Positions 9,185 through 21,015 of a stretch of 64,000 nt of DNA are shown piece by piece. The notes beneath the pieces are model-generated. The model ran no database searches. It was not told where the DNA came from and saw nothing but the letters and a program-made list of their open reading frames with translations. Position 1 is the first letter of the stretch, and every line of letters begins with the position of its first letter. The stretch is from Onchidella celtica (lineage: Eukaryota > Mollusca > Gastropoda > Systellommatophora > Onchidiidae), in NCBI GenBank assembly GCA_963931925.1, contig OZ007571.1, forward strand, positions 42,908,279 to 42,972,278, written 5' to 3'. A program made the translations under genes and the position numbers.

Positions 9185-12100
9185 ACTGGAGGGAGACCCC
9201 CTAAAGAACCTTTATTATCTTACCATAACTTAACATTTAGATAGGGACATTCTTAAAGAATTTAAGGTAGTAAGGAGACAGCTATTATTGAGAGAAGAAA
9301 TAATATAATATGATGATATAGATCTAGATCTAGAAACATATCAATGATATACATTGTATATTAATATAAATTTCTTGTTTGAATTTCATATGATGTTCTG
9401 TCGATCCCATTGACCCGACGATCACGGCGAGGGACAACATCCACCATAGATCTAGACTCTACCTGTGACAGAAAACGAGACTTTTGGACTTGGGAATGCG
9501 AGCTATGGATTGAGGAAACCAACATCTAAATTCCTCAAAAAGTTAAGTGAACCATCCGAGTGCCATTTTTGGGGAGGTTGAAGTGTTTTCCGGCCTCATT
9601 ATTTCCAGGCTTTTTCTCTTTTTGCATGTTCACTTTAGTTTAGCGGGAGGTTGGATGGGATCGTAGTTTAGCTAATCTTCTTTGCCAATCGGGTGCAGAA
9701 CGTGTATCGTTGGCTATAGATAACTCGGGGTGATTTGCTTTACTATGAATAGTTCTGTAGGGATCCATTTATTCGTATAGATTGTGGCGTTCTTTGCTTC
9801 CTCCCTTTCTTTAGGAAGATGTCTCTCCTGTCCTTTTTCTTAATACTATCTTGTAAATAAGTTAGGGCTGTAGGGTCTGTTATCGTTCGTCTTGCTTGTT
9901 AGACTAGCGTCCTGTTCAGTGTATTTTTTTTTTATTCCTTATAAAGTTTAAACTATTATATTGACATTGCTACGATTTACAATATATCCCTGAAATATTT
10001 CACGTGCTAAAACCACGTTGAATTTTAATCTGGATGATTGACATTAAGTGAATTATTAGAACCCGTGCAGTTAATACTGCCAGTTCTGGGTTAGTGTGAT
10101 ATAACCGATTCGTCGGGAGGAGTTCCGTATGCGTTACATGTAATTTTTACCGTTATTAAGTAAAGCTCACTGTTACACATTGTTCCCAACCTTATGACCA
10201 ATTATCACTTCATATTCACAATAACACTTGTAACATACTTGCTAAGAAAAATAGTATAATCCAAGAAAAAAGTCTGAAGTGAGACAAAATCCGAAAACAG
10301 CTACCATTTTGAAACTTACTGGGGAGAGGTCACAGTAACAGAATTTACGAAAAAGCGCGGCTGGCGAAGGTTTACTGAAACAAAACTTGATATAGTGTTC
10401 ACGAATTTAAACTCACAACACATGGAATGGTCAGATGGACCTGGGGGCGTGAGGGTCTAGTCAGTTTGTATCAATGGGCGGTAGTCAGATTGACTAATCG
10501 GGCGAAAAGGGCTGGGGTAGCCATTGGCGATCGACGTAGACACTAGTAGGCCCTCATTAGATCAGATCATGCAATCTCCGAGCAGCTGAAATCGGATTGT
10601 TTCGCTGCTAAGCCGATTCATAATTTTTTCAAACTATGCAAATTAACAAGGTCGGTAACTTTCCGTAATTTAGGTCAAGGTACTGACTGTGAGTATAAGT
10701 AAATTTTTACCGACAATCTGTTAACTCACCTGCGTGGCGAAATGGTTAAGACATGTGATTCAGGAGCGAAAGGGTGTGGGTGCGGATCCGAGCATTGTCA
10801 TGATTTATGATTATTGTGTATGTGTTCTCTTTCAGATCCTTCTAGCGCAGAGAAATCGAGATGAAATGGAAGCAAGATAGAGAGGGGAGAGAGACACATA
10901 AGAGAAAACGAAAAATGACGTGAATTATTTATTGCTATTTCTTTATTAACCCCCCAAAAATACCTAGCCCCTTTTTTTTTTCAACCCCCTCAAAATAAAC
11001 CCTCTTTAGCATGTAACGCATTCGGAACTCCTTCCGAGAGATGAGTGATGTGTGGTGAATATTGGTATTATTTTCGGCTGTGCGGCCGCCCGAGGAGCAA
11101 AGAGTTTATTGTCTCATGGGACTTGTTCGTATCAGTATTGAGGTAATGTCATTATAAAAGACACGTGGTATGTTGAGAGAGAGAGAGAGTTGAACCTTCT
11201 TACAGGCATTGTAAGGCCTCAGGGCAGTGTAAGGCCGCAGGCAGTGTAAGACGCGGAGATGCAGTGTAAGACCTATGGGCAGTGTAAGGCCGCAGGCAGT
11301 GTAAGACCGACCGGTAAGAAAGGGAATTTTCGCGTTTTGAGAGTTTTTCCAGTGGTAACAGAGGACACTGATTCGTCGCGTTGAGAGATATTTTGCAGTG
11401 GTAACAGAGGACACTGCGTGGTCGCGTTTTAAGAAGTTGTGAAGAAGAGTTTTTTTTTTATATACAACCGATTATGTCTTGGGCTGTCCGCGTCCCGTGG
11501 ACCAGCTAACATAATACTAAATATGATTATATACCGAGATGACTGTGACACTTGACGTGTGCATGGCTTGCGTAAAGCGCATTAGATTAACTAGCTATCG
11601 CCTCGTGCCATCTCATCTATACCGGATTCGATACGGAGATTAAATAAATAAATCATATTGTTATTGAATTGAGAAAGTTCTATACTATTGTTGCATTTGA
11701 GGCAGCACCACGCGAATTTGGAATGTAAACGTTAAGCTAATTAACTTTTCGTCGTTTTGGTTGTTTCGGCTTCATTATACGGAAATTCGTTGTAAAAAGT
11801 AAGACAGACCAAAATTTTCATTACTCTGTTAAAGAGTCTGTCTTGTATTGGGGTTGGATGGCGCTTCTCCACCTCATTTCTGGACGGTGGATGGATTCAC
11901 ATTGTATTGTTCACTAATTTATGAACAATTTTTACATTCTTTCTTGTGAATATCCTCTTTCCACCAGCGTCATTCCGGACTGTGACCTGAGCTACTGACA
12001 AACCTGACGCCCTTGTCTGCGGGTCAATGAGATGGAGTCATGGCAAACCAAGCAACCAGAGCTACTGCTGCCATTGGATGCCACAATACTTTAATTAATA

Positions 12101-12507
12101 ATATATTGTTTGTGAATGTGCATATATGTATTAATATGTGTGTTGACAAAATAATTATGAGTATGATTCTTCAATGATGTGTGACTGTGTGAATATAGTT
12201 ATACTTTAATTCAAAAGTATACAGTAAAGTAATTATTATTATTATAAATGTTCATGAGAAGTGTGATTGTATGAAGTGAAAATATATTTATATAGATGAG
12301 ATTCTACAGAACGTTGCATCAATAACTGTGTAGTTTTTGTCCATCCACTATGCACGTTCTTAGTTAAATTTTTTTATCCATCTTAGGGATAACTTTTCTA
12401 CTTTAGTCTTAAGCCCCCACCACAATATCAGAGTCATTTTCATGACTTCGGACTTTCATAGATCTTATCGTGTAAATTTTTCTTAAAATTTCCACTGGGG
12501 TGGGGGA
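9185..12507 (+). other. Internal region of element A, no coding
   Basis: Starts with a primer-binding-site-like TGGAGGGAGACC and ends in a purine tract (GGGGTGGGGGA). The stretch 9390-9930 matches the leader of element B (55.0-55.5 kb) over several hundred bases. The stretch 11160-11430 holds GA runs and repeats of CAGTGTAAGGCC plus two copies of a CAGTGGTAAC/GGACACTG motif also found in B's leader. A tRNA-like head (CGTGGCGAAATGGTTAAG) lies near 10733. No capsid, protease, integrase or polymerase motif is visible. Confidence 0.8.
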
Positions 12508-13842
12508 TGTCATAATCAAATGTAATTGGTGTGAGGTTAGTGGTCAAGGGGAAATAACCGAATTAATTATAGAGAGGAGGTGAATAAATATAACATGTGA
12601 AGTACGTCAGTTGTAGATAAGGACGGTGTTTTTTTGATGACGTCATTTTAAGCAAGAGGGAACTATTGAACAACAGGAAGGCGTAGATAAACAGCAGTAT
12701 GCTAGTAGATAGAATATCACTGGTGTTATGGTGAATGGGCTATAGATAATCAGATATATACTACTGATATTAAAATGTAAAGATAATGTGCTATCGATGA
12801 AGATTAACACCCGTTTTCAACGTGGGGGTGAGAACTATTTATTTGTCTACGTCACTTAACCGTTAAGGCGTATTGATAATATAGGCAGCCGAGAGAGCAG
12901 CTGACCGGGGGACTTCACTCCGTGCATAGCCTTCCCTGTGTGTAGGAGTCAGTTGCATCCTACTTGAGTGGATGATTGTAATATTTACCAATACAACATG
13001 ACTAGATGTTGATCTTGTCATTTATATTCATAAGCTTGACATGACACCGCTTTGATATATTGTTTCTGGCCTTAGTGCCAGACCAATCGTAAGTAATCGA
13101 AGATAGAATCTCTTGATGGCATCGACAGTGAATGAAACGTACGACATTTATCCGTTAGGAGAGTCTTGAAGGAACCCACCAGGAGTGAATGCAAAATTAA
13201 ACTGCCATCTAGACCAGCATCTAGAACTAATGTATGAAATGTATGACTAACTGTGATTGAATTATCTGGGTGAGGCTGGGAAATGCCAGCCCATCCTAGA
13301 GCTAGATATATCTAGATATCTAGATCTCTGTACTTAACTGGGCCGACGTCACTTGTCGTTGACGGGCTCGTTCTCTACTAGAATTGTAGGCAGAATATCC
13401 CATATGACATTATGTATTCAGAGACTGTAATTGTCATCCAATAAGTAATCTAGTTTTTAGATATATATACCTAATAGATCTAGTTTAAGCAGATAATTAG
13501 TGAGTCCAGAGTTAAATGTTATTAGAGAAAGTATAGAGCTAGACTTAGAAGGAAGTTTTATTAATTATGGATGTGATGCCACAGATGTTTATCCTTATTA
13601 ATTAATTAGATCTAGTCGAGATTGTTAGTGTCTTTATTATAAATAAATGTGACCCTGCAGGTCTGATGAATTGAACTTTAATCAGATTGTCTTTTAGTAT
13701 TTGGAATGGTGTGAAAGTTAGGTCTTAGATGGAATAAATAATAAATCATAAAACTCTCGATTATAAAAAAATGCAGTCGAACCAACACCCCATCAACACA
13801 ACATTATGATTCCAGGGAATCCATAACAACTGGGTCATAACA
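12508..13842 (+). repeat. 3' LTR of element A
   Basis: 1335 bp, TG...CA ends, nearly identical to the left LTR and uninterrupted. It contains a segment (about 13255-13330, TGAGGCTGGGAAATGCC then CCAGCCCATCC) that is closely matched in element B's LTR near 54286-54320. Confidence 0.95.
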
Positions 13843-13900
13843 CTATCTATCTATCTATCCATCCATCCATCCATCCATCCATCCATCCATCCATCTATCC
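13843..13900. repeat. (TATC)n/(CATC)n array, right part
   Basis: Continuation of the array at 3683-3893, displaced by about 9.95 kb by element A. The first five bases CTATC are the right copy of A's target duplication. Confidence 0.95.
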
Positions 13901-14569
13901 TGCCCATTTCCTGCTAATGGGACCATCCGTTTATAATATTATGTCATAAGTCTTCCTTTCCCTGGCTCTGGTGTGTTGGCAATTTTGGCAAACAGCAGAA
14001 TATTCATGTGTAAGTTGATGTTTGTACACGTATTAAGTGTGATGGTAATTTAATTGAACAGTTGTGCAGCTTTGCTACCACTTTAAAAGCAAAACAACAA
14101 CAACAAGAAAAGGCCAGAATTAAGTTACAGTTACAAAGTAAATGATTTCTTTCGAAGTTTGGGATGATAGCTGGACATTGAACACAGTTTAGTATTTTCT
14201 ATATTCAAATTTGTAAAATGCACCTTTCTGCACAACCGCTGCAAGATGGCGTAAGCAGAGCCCGTGAACAAGAAACAGTGCAGCTGTCCCTCTTACACCA
14301 ACACAATTTCACAATAAAGCTGTGTTTCCATGTGTACATAAACTGAAACGTCAAAAGTCCGTCAAGAAGTAGAGGTGTTTCCATGTGTACGGAAAATGTA
14401 GATCTAATTTCATACCGTTCCTGCGTGTGATACACCGTCTTCCTGTGATTTCTAGTCATAGCAAGACCCCATTTTGATGGTGAAACTCTTGTCCGCAGTG
14501 ATTTACATCTTTCATGTGGAACATTTATTGAATACAGGTGTGCGAACTAATCACGGAAAGAGTAAACCC
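13901..14569. other. Unassigned DNA
   Basis: No supported gene. A 36-bp stretch around GTGTTTCCATGTGTAC occurs twice (about 14320-14342 and 14370-14392), a minor local duplication. Confidence 0.45.
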
Positions 14570-15005
14570 AAGAAGGAATTAAACATGCACCAGTGTGCTT
14601 CTTCTGCCGCCACACTTCATGTGCAGACACTGTGACACACCCATGACAACAGCACATATTATACACAACTGCACAGCGAACAAGACCGAAATAAAAACAC
14701 CACAATTAGACTACAACAAAGACAACATTCCGTACACCATACAAGACATACTTAACTTAGAGGACAGTAAACATGTGACTTACAGCCAGGAGATAATTAG
14801 TGAACAAGATCAATAATATAACGTGACATGCACAACCCTCTAGAAATTACCACTGACCCCGTCCTGGATACAATAATCATCACAAACAAAATAAACAAGC
14901 GTGTCCTTGACTTGTCACAAGATTTTAACGGATACTATTTTCACAACGCTACACTTCTGTCACTATTTCTATACAGCAAGGCATCTCTACAGCGCCATCT
15001 ATAAC
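14570..15005 (+). pseudogene. LINE 3'-terminal fragment (zinc-knuckle tail)
   Basis: A 73-codon frame at 14595-14816 begins with CRHCDTPMTTAHIIHNC, the CxxC...TxxHIxxxC knuckle found at the C-terminus of many non-LTR reverse transcriptases. No reverse transcriptase domain lies upstream, so this would be a severely 5'-truncated copy. The clade cannot be assigned (Jockey/CR1/I-type tails are all similar). Confidence 0.4.
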
Positions 15006-15229
15006 TCTTGACGGAGTATATTCTAAACACTCCACCCCTCTCTGTGGCTGTACGCCTTAAACTGCAGGGCACTTCTTCTAAAACATCTTTTTCACAAAGG
15101 AAATTGTACCGGGACTCACGATCTTATTTTAACACCACCAATTTTAATTGCAGGGTTCCTCTACAGCTTTCCACTTTAAAATCTATGCGACACCATTATC
15201 AGTCTACTCCTACAGGCTGAATTGCTCTT
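15006..15229. other. Unassigned DNA
   Basis: Short open frame at 15008-15220 without recognised motifs. Confidence 0.35.
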
Positions 15230-15493
15230 TTAGAGTCTCCCTCTTGATACAAAGAGCACTCCTTTTATGTTTCCAGCCCACTCTACTTTCCCTGTCTCAT
15301 TGACAAAGTTCTTATACAGCCTAGCCCTTTCCATACAATCTTCTGATTTCACATTAAACTTTCTTTGCAGAATGCATGTATGAAATTTCTCTACAGCCTC
15401 CCTCTTCATATAAATGGATCCCACTTTTACATCTGTCTCTAGCCTCTCTACTAAGTGTTTAAAACGGAATCCTTTCTTGCAGTCCCATACTCT
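15230..15493 (-). CDS. Unassigned minus-strand open frame
   Basis: About 88 codons, open from before the Met at 15424 and ending in a stop at 15230. The composition is protein-like (mixed charged and hydrophobic, e.g. CMERARLYKNFVNETGK). I do not recognise a family. It could be a transposon relic or a host exon; no clear splice sites frame it. Confidence 0.2.
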   Translation of the reverse strand, partial: RVWDCKKGFRFKHLVERLETDVKVGSIYMKREAVEKFHTCILQRKFNVKSEDCMERARLYKNFVNETGKVEWAGNIKGVLFVSRGRL

Positions 15494-15522
15494 CTATCCT
15501 CATGCTTTCCTACCCTAAAAGG

Positions 15523-15567
15523 GATATCATACTAAGCCCGGTCAGACACAGTCAGATGCTGCCAGCA
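15523..15567. repeat. Left arm of an inverted repeat flanking a LINE
   Basis: TATCATACTAAGCC(C/T)GGTCAG at 15523-15543 is reverse-complemented at about 16538-16558 just after the LINE tail. The adjoining GGTCAGACACAGTCAG is reverse-complemented again near 16610-16632. This may be the remains of a DNA-transposon end or MITE into which the LINE inserted. Confidence 0.6.
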
Positions 15568-16537
15568 AAATATGCACCAAAGAAATTACCTTCTTAAATT
15601 TGCCGACGACTCTGCTATTTTAGGCCTTTTACCTAACTCTGGCCACGAATATTCTAACATTGTACAATCCTTTCATTGTTGGTGTAATAACAACTATCTT
15701 CTACTGAATGTTAAGAAAACAAAAGAGCTTGTTTTTGACTTTAGGAAAAATAACAACGATCCTGTTTGCCCTCTTACTATCAACAATGAAGAGGTTGAAA
15801 TTGTCACAGAGGCCAAATATCTTGGCATTACTATTGATTCATTGCTTAACTGGCATGCGCATGTAACATATGTATACAAGAAAGCCAACCAGCGCATGTA
15901 TTTCCTCAGGAAGCTCCGCTTTTTAAAAGTTAGCAAAAGCATTCTGAAAATATTTTACACCATGGCTATTCAGAGCGTTTTGATGTATGGAGTTGTCTGT
16001 TGGGGAGGAAACATCTTACAAAAAGATAAAAATAAGATCAATAATTTAATTAAAAAAGCATCCAAAATTTGTATCTGTGATCTGCCATATTTTGATGAGC
16101 TGTACACTGGTGCTTGTATTAAAAAAGCTAATATTATTATAAATGACCCCCAACATCCCCTGAACAAGGAATATATAAGATCTGTAAGAAGTTTAAGGCT
16201 GTTGTCAAAGAAAACTAAAACTGAGCGCTACTTTAAATCGTTTATTCCATCATCAACTAGGATGTTACAATAATGTCGTCATCTTGATCGTAATCTGTGC
16301 ACAGTTGAATTATGTCCTGCGTGTCAGGTCAATGTGTTTTAGTTAGGGAAGCATATTGTGTGCACTGTTAATTTTGTTCATTTAGTTAATTTATCAGTGT
16401 GTGTGTATATATATGTGTGTGTGCGCGCTATGTATCATACTTTCTGCTTCTGTAACTGTATTGTTATGAATTCAATGATCAAAACAAATTTCCTTGTACA
16501 AGGACGAATAAAATTTATCTTATCTTATCTGACCAGG
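15568..16537 (+). mobile_element. L2/CR1-like LINE, 5'-truncated, TTATC tail
   Basis: Begins inside the reverse transcriptase and ends with AATAAAATTTATCTTATCTTATC, the pentamer-like 3' tail known from L2/Crack-type LINEs. The 3' UTR runs from 16274 to about 16537. Confidence 0.75.
15572..16273 (+). CDS. LINE reverse transcriptase, C-terminal part (truncated)
   Basis: 233 codons. LLKFADDSAILGLL near the start carries the catalytic ADD. It is followed by LLLNVKKTKELVFDF, EAKYLGITIDSLLNW, YFLRKLRFL, VLMYGVVCWGG and KKASKI, the usual thumb region of L2/CR1/Rex1-type elements. The N-terminal two thirds of the protein (endonuclease and the first reverse-transcriptase blocks) are missing, so it cannot act alone. 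The listed start is only the first Met of the truncated frame. Confidence 0.85.
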   Translation: MHQRNYLLKFADDSAILGLLPNSGHEYSNIVQSFHCWCNNNYLLLNVKKTKELVFDFRKNNNDPVCPLTINNEEVEIVTEAKYLGITIDSLLNWHAHVTYVYKKANQRMYFLRKLRFLKVSKSILKIFYTMAIQSVLMYGVVCWGGNILQKDKNKINNLIKKASKICICDLPYFDELYTGACIKKANIIINDPQHPLNKEYIRSVRSLRLLSKKTKTERYFKSFIPSSTRMLQ

Positions 16538-16628
16538 CTTAGTATGATAGGCTCTTCCTGGGTGGACTGAGAAAGTATAGAAAATTCTGATGTGCACGAC
16601 TTGACTGCCAACAGCTGACTGTGTCTGA

Positions 16629-18198
16629 CCGGTGTGACATCCTGGAATATCCCCCATCCTATTTTAACCCCCCTGATAATCTAGTATATCCTAGAACATC
16701 CCCCTCTATTCTAAAGTTTCCCCCAGCTCGATTTCACTTTCTTTAGCGGTGGTTCTCAACCTTTTTCACGAGATCGCCCCTTAGAATCCAAATTTTCGTT
16801 CATCGCCCACTCCCCCTCCCCCCTTCCCTATCTCCCGGAAAAAAAAAGACAACCAGCATGCTGATGATTCATTATAAAGCAGAAACCATTCTTTATCAAA
16901 TGCACTAAATGCCCTTTGCTCGGCTTTGGTGACAGGCTACTTTGCAACATTAGAGTATTGATAACAAAAGAGACTGGGGACGCTGGGTCAATTACATCTT
17001 CGGAGTTGGGCAGTCAGTCCTTGCAGCTGTTTGGAATATTTCTGAGATGGATGTGTGACTAGTGCATTGGAGAGGTGGGTTAATTCGGCTGGCTTCTCCA
17101 AATGACAGCTCTCAGAATTGACGACAGTGATAGACTTTCCTGAAGCTGGTGGTGTAATCTTCAGTAACATCCTCCACAATGTTGCTTCGAAGGGGGACAT
17201 TCTATCAAAGTTAGCAAATACCTCATCAGCACTAGCTTCGTTACTGCTGTGTCACCATGCTTGACGTGCAATAATTAGTTCTTAATTCAACACTCATCTC
17301 CCGTGAAGTCAACAACTTGCTACCAAAGAGTTTATTTAACCTCTTTGCTTGCTACCGACTGTCATGAGGTAATCCCTCAAAAACTTGGAAATTACACCTA
17401 CGGTGCTTTATCAAAGGATACACATTTCTGTCAAAGCATAGGCTACTATGAGATGAGAACTTTAAGATCACAAGTGGCCGATTAAGATTATATCTCGACT
17501 TCATTTGTACCAGCTCGATAATGTCAAATTTGGCACGCTCGTGCGCCGTCCGTTCCTTTTTCTCCTCACAATAAAGAATGGGTGCCCTGGTTGTCTGATG
17601 ATACTGAGTACAATGTACTTTACTCTCATTGCTCCATACACAGAACACGACCGAAATTTAATCTCTTTAATTACTGCTCCTGCTAAATGCTCCAAAAAAG
17701 GGTATGGTTGTGGGCGGGAGGAGAAAGATTTATGCCCTTAGTTAATGTCAGGCTATTTCCTGTCACTACTCGGTCTAATGTTAAATTGTCAAGCAATTGG
17801 AGGGGTCGGCTAAAAACGCATTTTAAGTCACACTTCATAAATGTGTGTTTTTTGTGCGTGTTTTTTGTGTGTGTGTGGCAGAGAAAGATTATATACAGAA
17901 ACGTACACGAAGAAAAGGGGGAAAAAGGCTACCCAAAGAAAATAAAAGGTGGGGGATAATTTGTAATGGGGGATAAAATAGGATGCCGCTTATCCATTGG
18001 TAAGTATCCCCCATCCTATTTTAACCCCGGGGGATAAACTGTTATAGGGGGGGGATATTCTAGAATATCCGGGGGGATAAACCAGAATATTCCAGAATAT
18101 CTGGGGGTTATTCTAGGATATCCTAGACTATCCGGGGGATATTCTGAAATATCAGGGGGGATAGATTTTGGGGGGGATAATCTGGGATACCACACCGG
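16629..18198. mobile_element. Foldback-type DNA element FB1 (CCGGTGT ends)
   Basis: Left end CCGGTGTGACATCCTGG and the reverse complement of the right end CCGGTGTGGTATCCCAG are alike. Both continue into repeated (A)GAATATCCCCC blocks. The right side (17944-18190) is dense in palindromes such as GGGGGATATTCTAGAATATCC. No target duplication is certain. The interior (16740-17900) has frames without recognised domains. It shares its end signature with FB2 at 32.2 kb. Confidence 0.65.
16742..17900. other. Interior of FB1, possible hAT-like start
   Basis: GCGGTGGTTCTCAACCTTTTTCAC at 16746 is reminiscent of hAT terminal repeats, but no matching right end was found. A 70-codon minus-strand frame (16988-17200) looks protein-like yet is unassigned, and could be a relic of a transposase. 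Confidence 0.3.
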
Positions 18199-18655
18199 CA
18201 TTGTGTAAACAAGTATACATGTATTTACCTCAGATAGATCACTCATATAACTTTTTTTTTATTATGTATAACTTGTCCGCTCCACAATTACAGTAATGCA
18301 ATAAAAGGACTTCAATGTGTATTGTGATTTACTGTATTATTTTAACTTCCTTCAGAAAGACTTGGTAAAGGGATGCAGCTGTTCTTTTGGCGCAGACAGC
18401 GGTTTACAGCGAGTGGTTATATCCCTTCGTTTAGGTATCGCGGTCATCAGGAAAGAAGCTGGCTCGATGAACACCCACGGTGGTCACCACACTGTAGTGA
18501 TACACTGTGTTCAATGCTAATATTAGAGATGCTCTGAAATCCACAAGTCCATAATGAGTATGTCTGTACATTTCTGCGGCGTCATGAAAAAAAAACAACC
18601 TATAATGTGGCAAAACTATATGTTACAGGAGATGCCAAAAAAAAAAACAAAACAA
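18199..18655. other. Unassigned DNA
   Basis: No gene supported; short A-runs near 18588 and 18640. Confidence 0.45.
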
Positions 18656-18820
18656 TCTCACTTGCTCATAGGAAAGACATAGTTCCTATGTATATCCTCT
18701 GGATATGACATGCTAACGACCTTGGTTTGATGAAGCGAATCTGTTCTTAGGATAACCCTACCAATCTTGCCAAAATTCTATGCAACTCTACATCGGTTTG
18801 ATGTAGGGAGGCTGGCTGGG
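18656..18820. mobile_element. MITE family M, copy 1 (left end missing)
   Basis: Matches the other three copies from TTGCTCATAGGAAAGACAT to the right terminal GGCTGGCTGGG. The left terminal repeat is not recognisable here. Confidence 0.6.
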
Positions 18821-20583
18821 TAAAGTTCTGTTTTCAACACGGACGCCAACCTGCTGTTTTGTTTGTTTTCCTGTTTGTTTGTACAATTTGTCAAGCAAGC
18901 CATGATCTGCCCTGCTTTCGTCAGTTCCTCAAACATTTCTTACTCATTAAAAATTTATACCTTCATCCACTCACTCACTCTCAGTGAACTCACGAACTCA
19001 CGCATTCGTCAGTACCCACGAGCACGGAGACATGCAGGGACTCACTCTGAATCAGGCCCATTCCATGAAATGTCAACCAGTAAGAGAAAATAATATGGAA
19101 GTTAATAATTATATCAAATAAAAAGTTCTAAAGTTCTAAAATGGTTTATTGGCAAGAAAATGTCATCTGAGGAAGAAAACAAACCGGATTTCTCATACTG
19201 AGAAGCAAAAATTAACATTCGATATAATTTGCAGTTTTATGTTTAATAACAAGTAACTGATGTATGCTCCTTCTTATACTGCATTGACATTTTGACAATG
19301 TAATTATAATAAGAAAATTCTATCACTGACTTACGTTTGGACAACAAAGAATCTAAAAGATATCATTAGTTTTATTTAAAACATATCACACTCTAAGATC
19401 ATAAAGGTTTTCTCTAGCAATAATTATTTGAGACAGATCATACCCAATTACAAACAAACATAATTTGTTACTGCAAATTGTTAAACATTCAAGCTTAAAC
19501 TTAAACCCAAAACATAATCCTATTCCTGAAAACAGACACTTGTAAAGATGAAGATGTAACACATACCATAAAAAATATAACACACGTCACTGCATTATTT
19601 TTTTTTTTTTTGGTTGTTGTTACCCTAAATCATCTAAAAATGTGAGAATTACGAGATACAGAATTTCATAGCAGTCATTTACAAGCACTACATTAGGTGA
19701 AATTCTTGGACTACGTTCACAGAAATTCCAGAAAATGTTACTTAAACTAGAGAATCACTTTTTATGAATGTAACACACGTCACACCAAGTTAAGCACCAT
19801 GTTGACTTAGATCTTACTTTTAAGTTTTTTAATTAAAGTTAAAAACTTTTAAAGTAGCCTTTTATTTTTGGTCAGAAAGGTTTCAATGATAAATATCTCA
19901 TTTAATGATTTGTTCTGGAAGATAACAAGGTGAAAAACCGGTATTCAGGTATACACCTCACATGGAATGGTCCATCAGATGTCCTGTTTTGCGTTCCTCG
20001 AAATGGGTCAAGGTTTTTGTCTCATGAAATGACAACACAAACGTGCACTTCACCCCCAATCCAATTCTTCAAAACCACGGAAAATAACGGTTTTATGCAT
20101 GCTGATTGTGAATTTCTAAGCAAGTTAAACTAATTGTTTCCGCTCTAAAATAAATTACACAGATGAAGGCTCGTGGTTGTACACTAAATGCATTTAAAAA
20201 CCCATTCCAGGTGTTCAGGAGTTGTAGATCTCACAGCTTTAGCTACGATCAAAGGTAAGTGTGTTTTCCAGCATGTTAATTATAGTGAGTGCTTAATGAC
20301 TGATTACCTTTGCGGGTTGTTTATTTGTAGGACGAGACAGAATAATGATAACTCGAGCTTATTTTTTTTTTACAAAAATGAAATTATTGGCCTACATTTT
20401 CTATTTGAAAAGGGGGGGGGGGGGAGCACTCTAAATACATGTATCAGTTTTGACGATGTGCCAATTAACTTGTAATGTGGATGTCGTTATCCACCTCCAT
20501 CCCACCCTCCCCGAAATTTCGTGAAATACATAATATAATGTTATGATATTTGATAATGGCGACTTGAGCGGATTAGTTGTGAC
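18821..20583. other. Unassigned DNA
   Basis: About 1.76 kb of AT-rich sequence. No domain-bearing frame, tRNA or repeat end found; T-run near 19600 and G-run near 20414. Confidence 0.45.
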
Positions 20584-20736
20584 TTGTGCACGATTCATCT
20601 AAAGGGTCACAAACCTACCGACCTGAATATCAAACTCTATGGTGCTCTGCCAGAACTGCAGAAAACTGTAGATTTTCTTAAAGAACAAATCTGCAGATTT
20701 AGATTAGTGAACGCAAGAAGAAGAAGAAGATCTAAC
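20584..20736 (+). CDS. Possible exon or relic, unassigned
   Basis: A stretch reading KGHKPTDLNIKLYGALPEL then KTVDFLKEQICRFRL and an Arg-rich run is more protein-like than its surroundings. I do not recognise it, and no consensus donor follows directly. Weak call. Confidence 0.2.
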
Positions 20737-20844
20737 TGGTCAAAGGAAATATTGTATATTATTATTAATAACATAATTAAATTGACCTTTTTTCTTTGTT
20801 GTTTTATGCCACTAAATTTCCAGCTTCGTTCATGTCATTCCTTT

Positions 20845-21015
20845 CCCAACCAGCAACCTTACGGAGGCGTAGGACTGACATCAAGTTTGCACATAGGAAT
20901 AATATCGTTCCTACGTAGAACTGCTGGTTACTACATCGCACTGACGTCGGATTGATGTAGGAAAACCGCCCTTTCGGAAATCTACATTGGATTGACATAA
21001 GGTTACTGGCTGGCT
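20845..21015. mobile_element. MITE family M, copy 2
   Basis: Ends CCCAACCAGCAACC and GGTTACTGGCTGG. The body has the family core CAAGTTTGCACATAGG, then ATCGTTCCT, then GATTGATGTAGG. Confidence 0.8.

Larger units (their letters stand above)
3894..13842. mobile_element. LTR retroelement A, non-autonomous, with LINE nested in its 5' LTR
   Basis: Two 1335-bp LTRs (3894-9184 once the LINE is removed, and 12508-13842) begin TGTCATAATC and end GTCATAACA. They are nearly identical, so the insertion is young. The 5-bp duplication CTATC lies at 3889-3893 and 13843-13847. A primer-site-like TGGAGGGAGACC follows the left LTR at 9187, and a purine tract ends just before 12508. The internal region of about 3.3 kb shows no gag or pol. 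Its leader and LTR resemble those of element B at 53.5 kb, so A is most simply a non-autonomous member of that family. Orientation appears to be plus, from the primer site and purine tract. Confidence 0.9.

Noticed and set aside
10733-10800. tRNA gene inside element A
   Set aside because: Only an A-box-like stretch is convincing; the B-box region (GCGGATCCGAGC) departs from consensus and no stem structure is clear.
11106-11414. Coding capacity in element A
   Set aside because: The frame is built from the repeated CAGTGTAAGG words of the leader and shows no retroelement domain.
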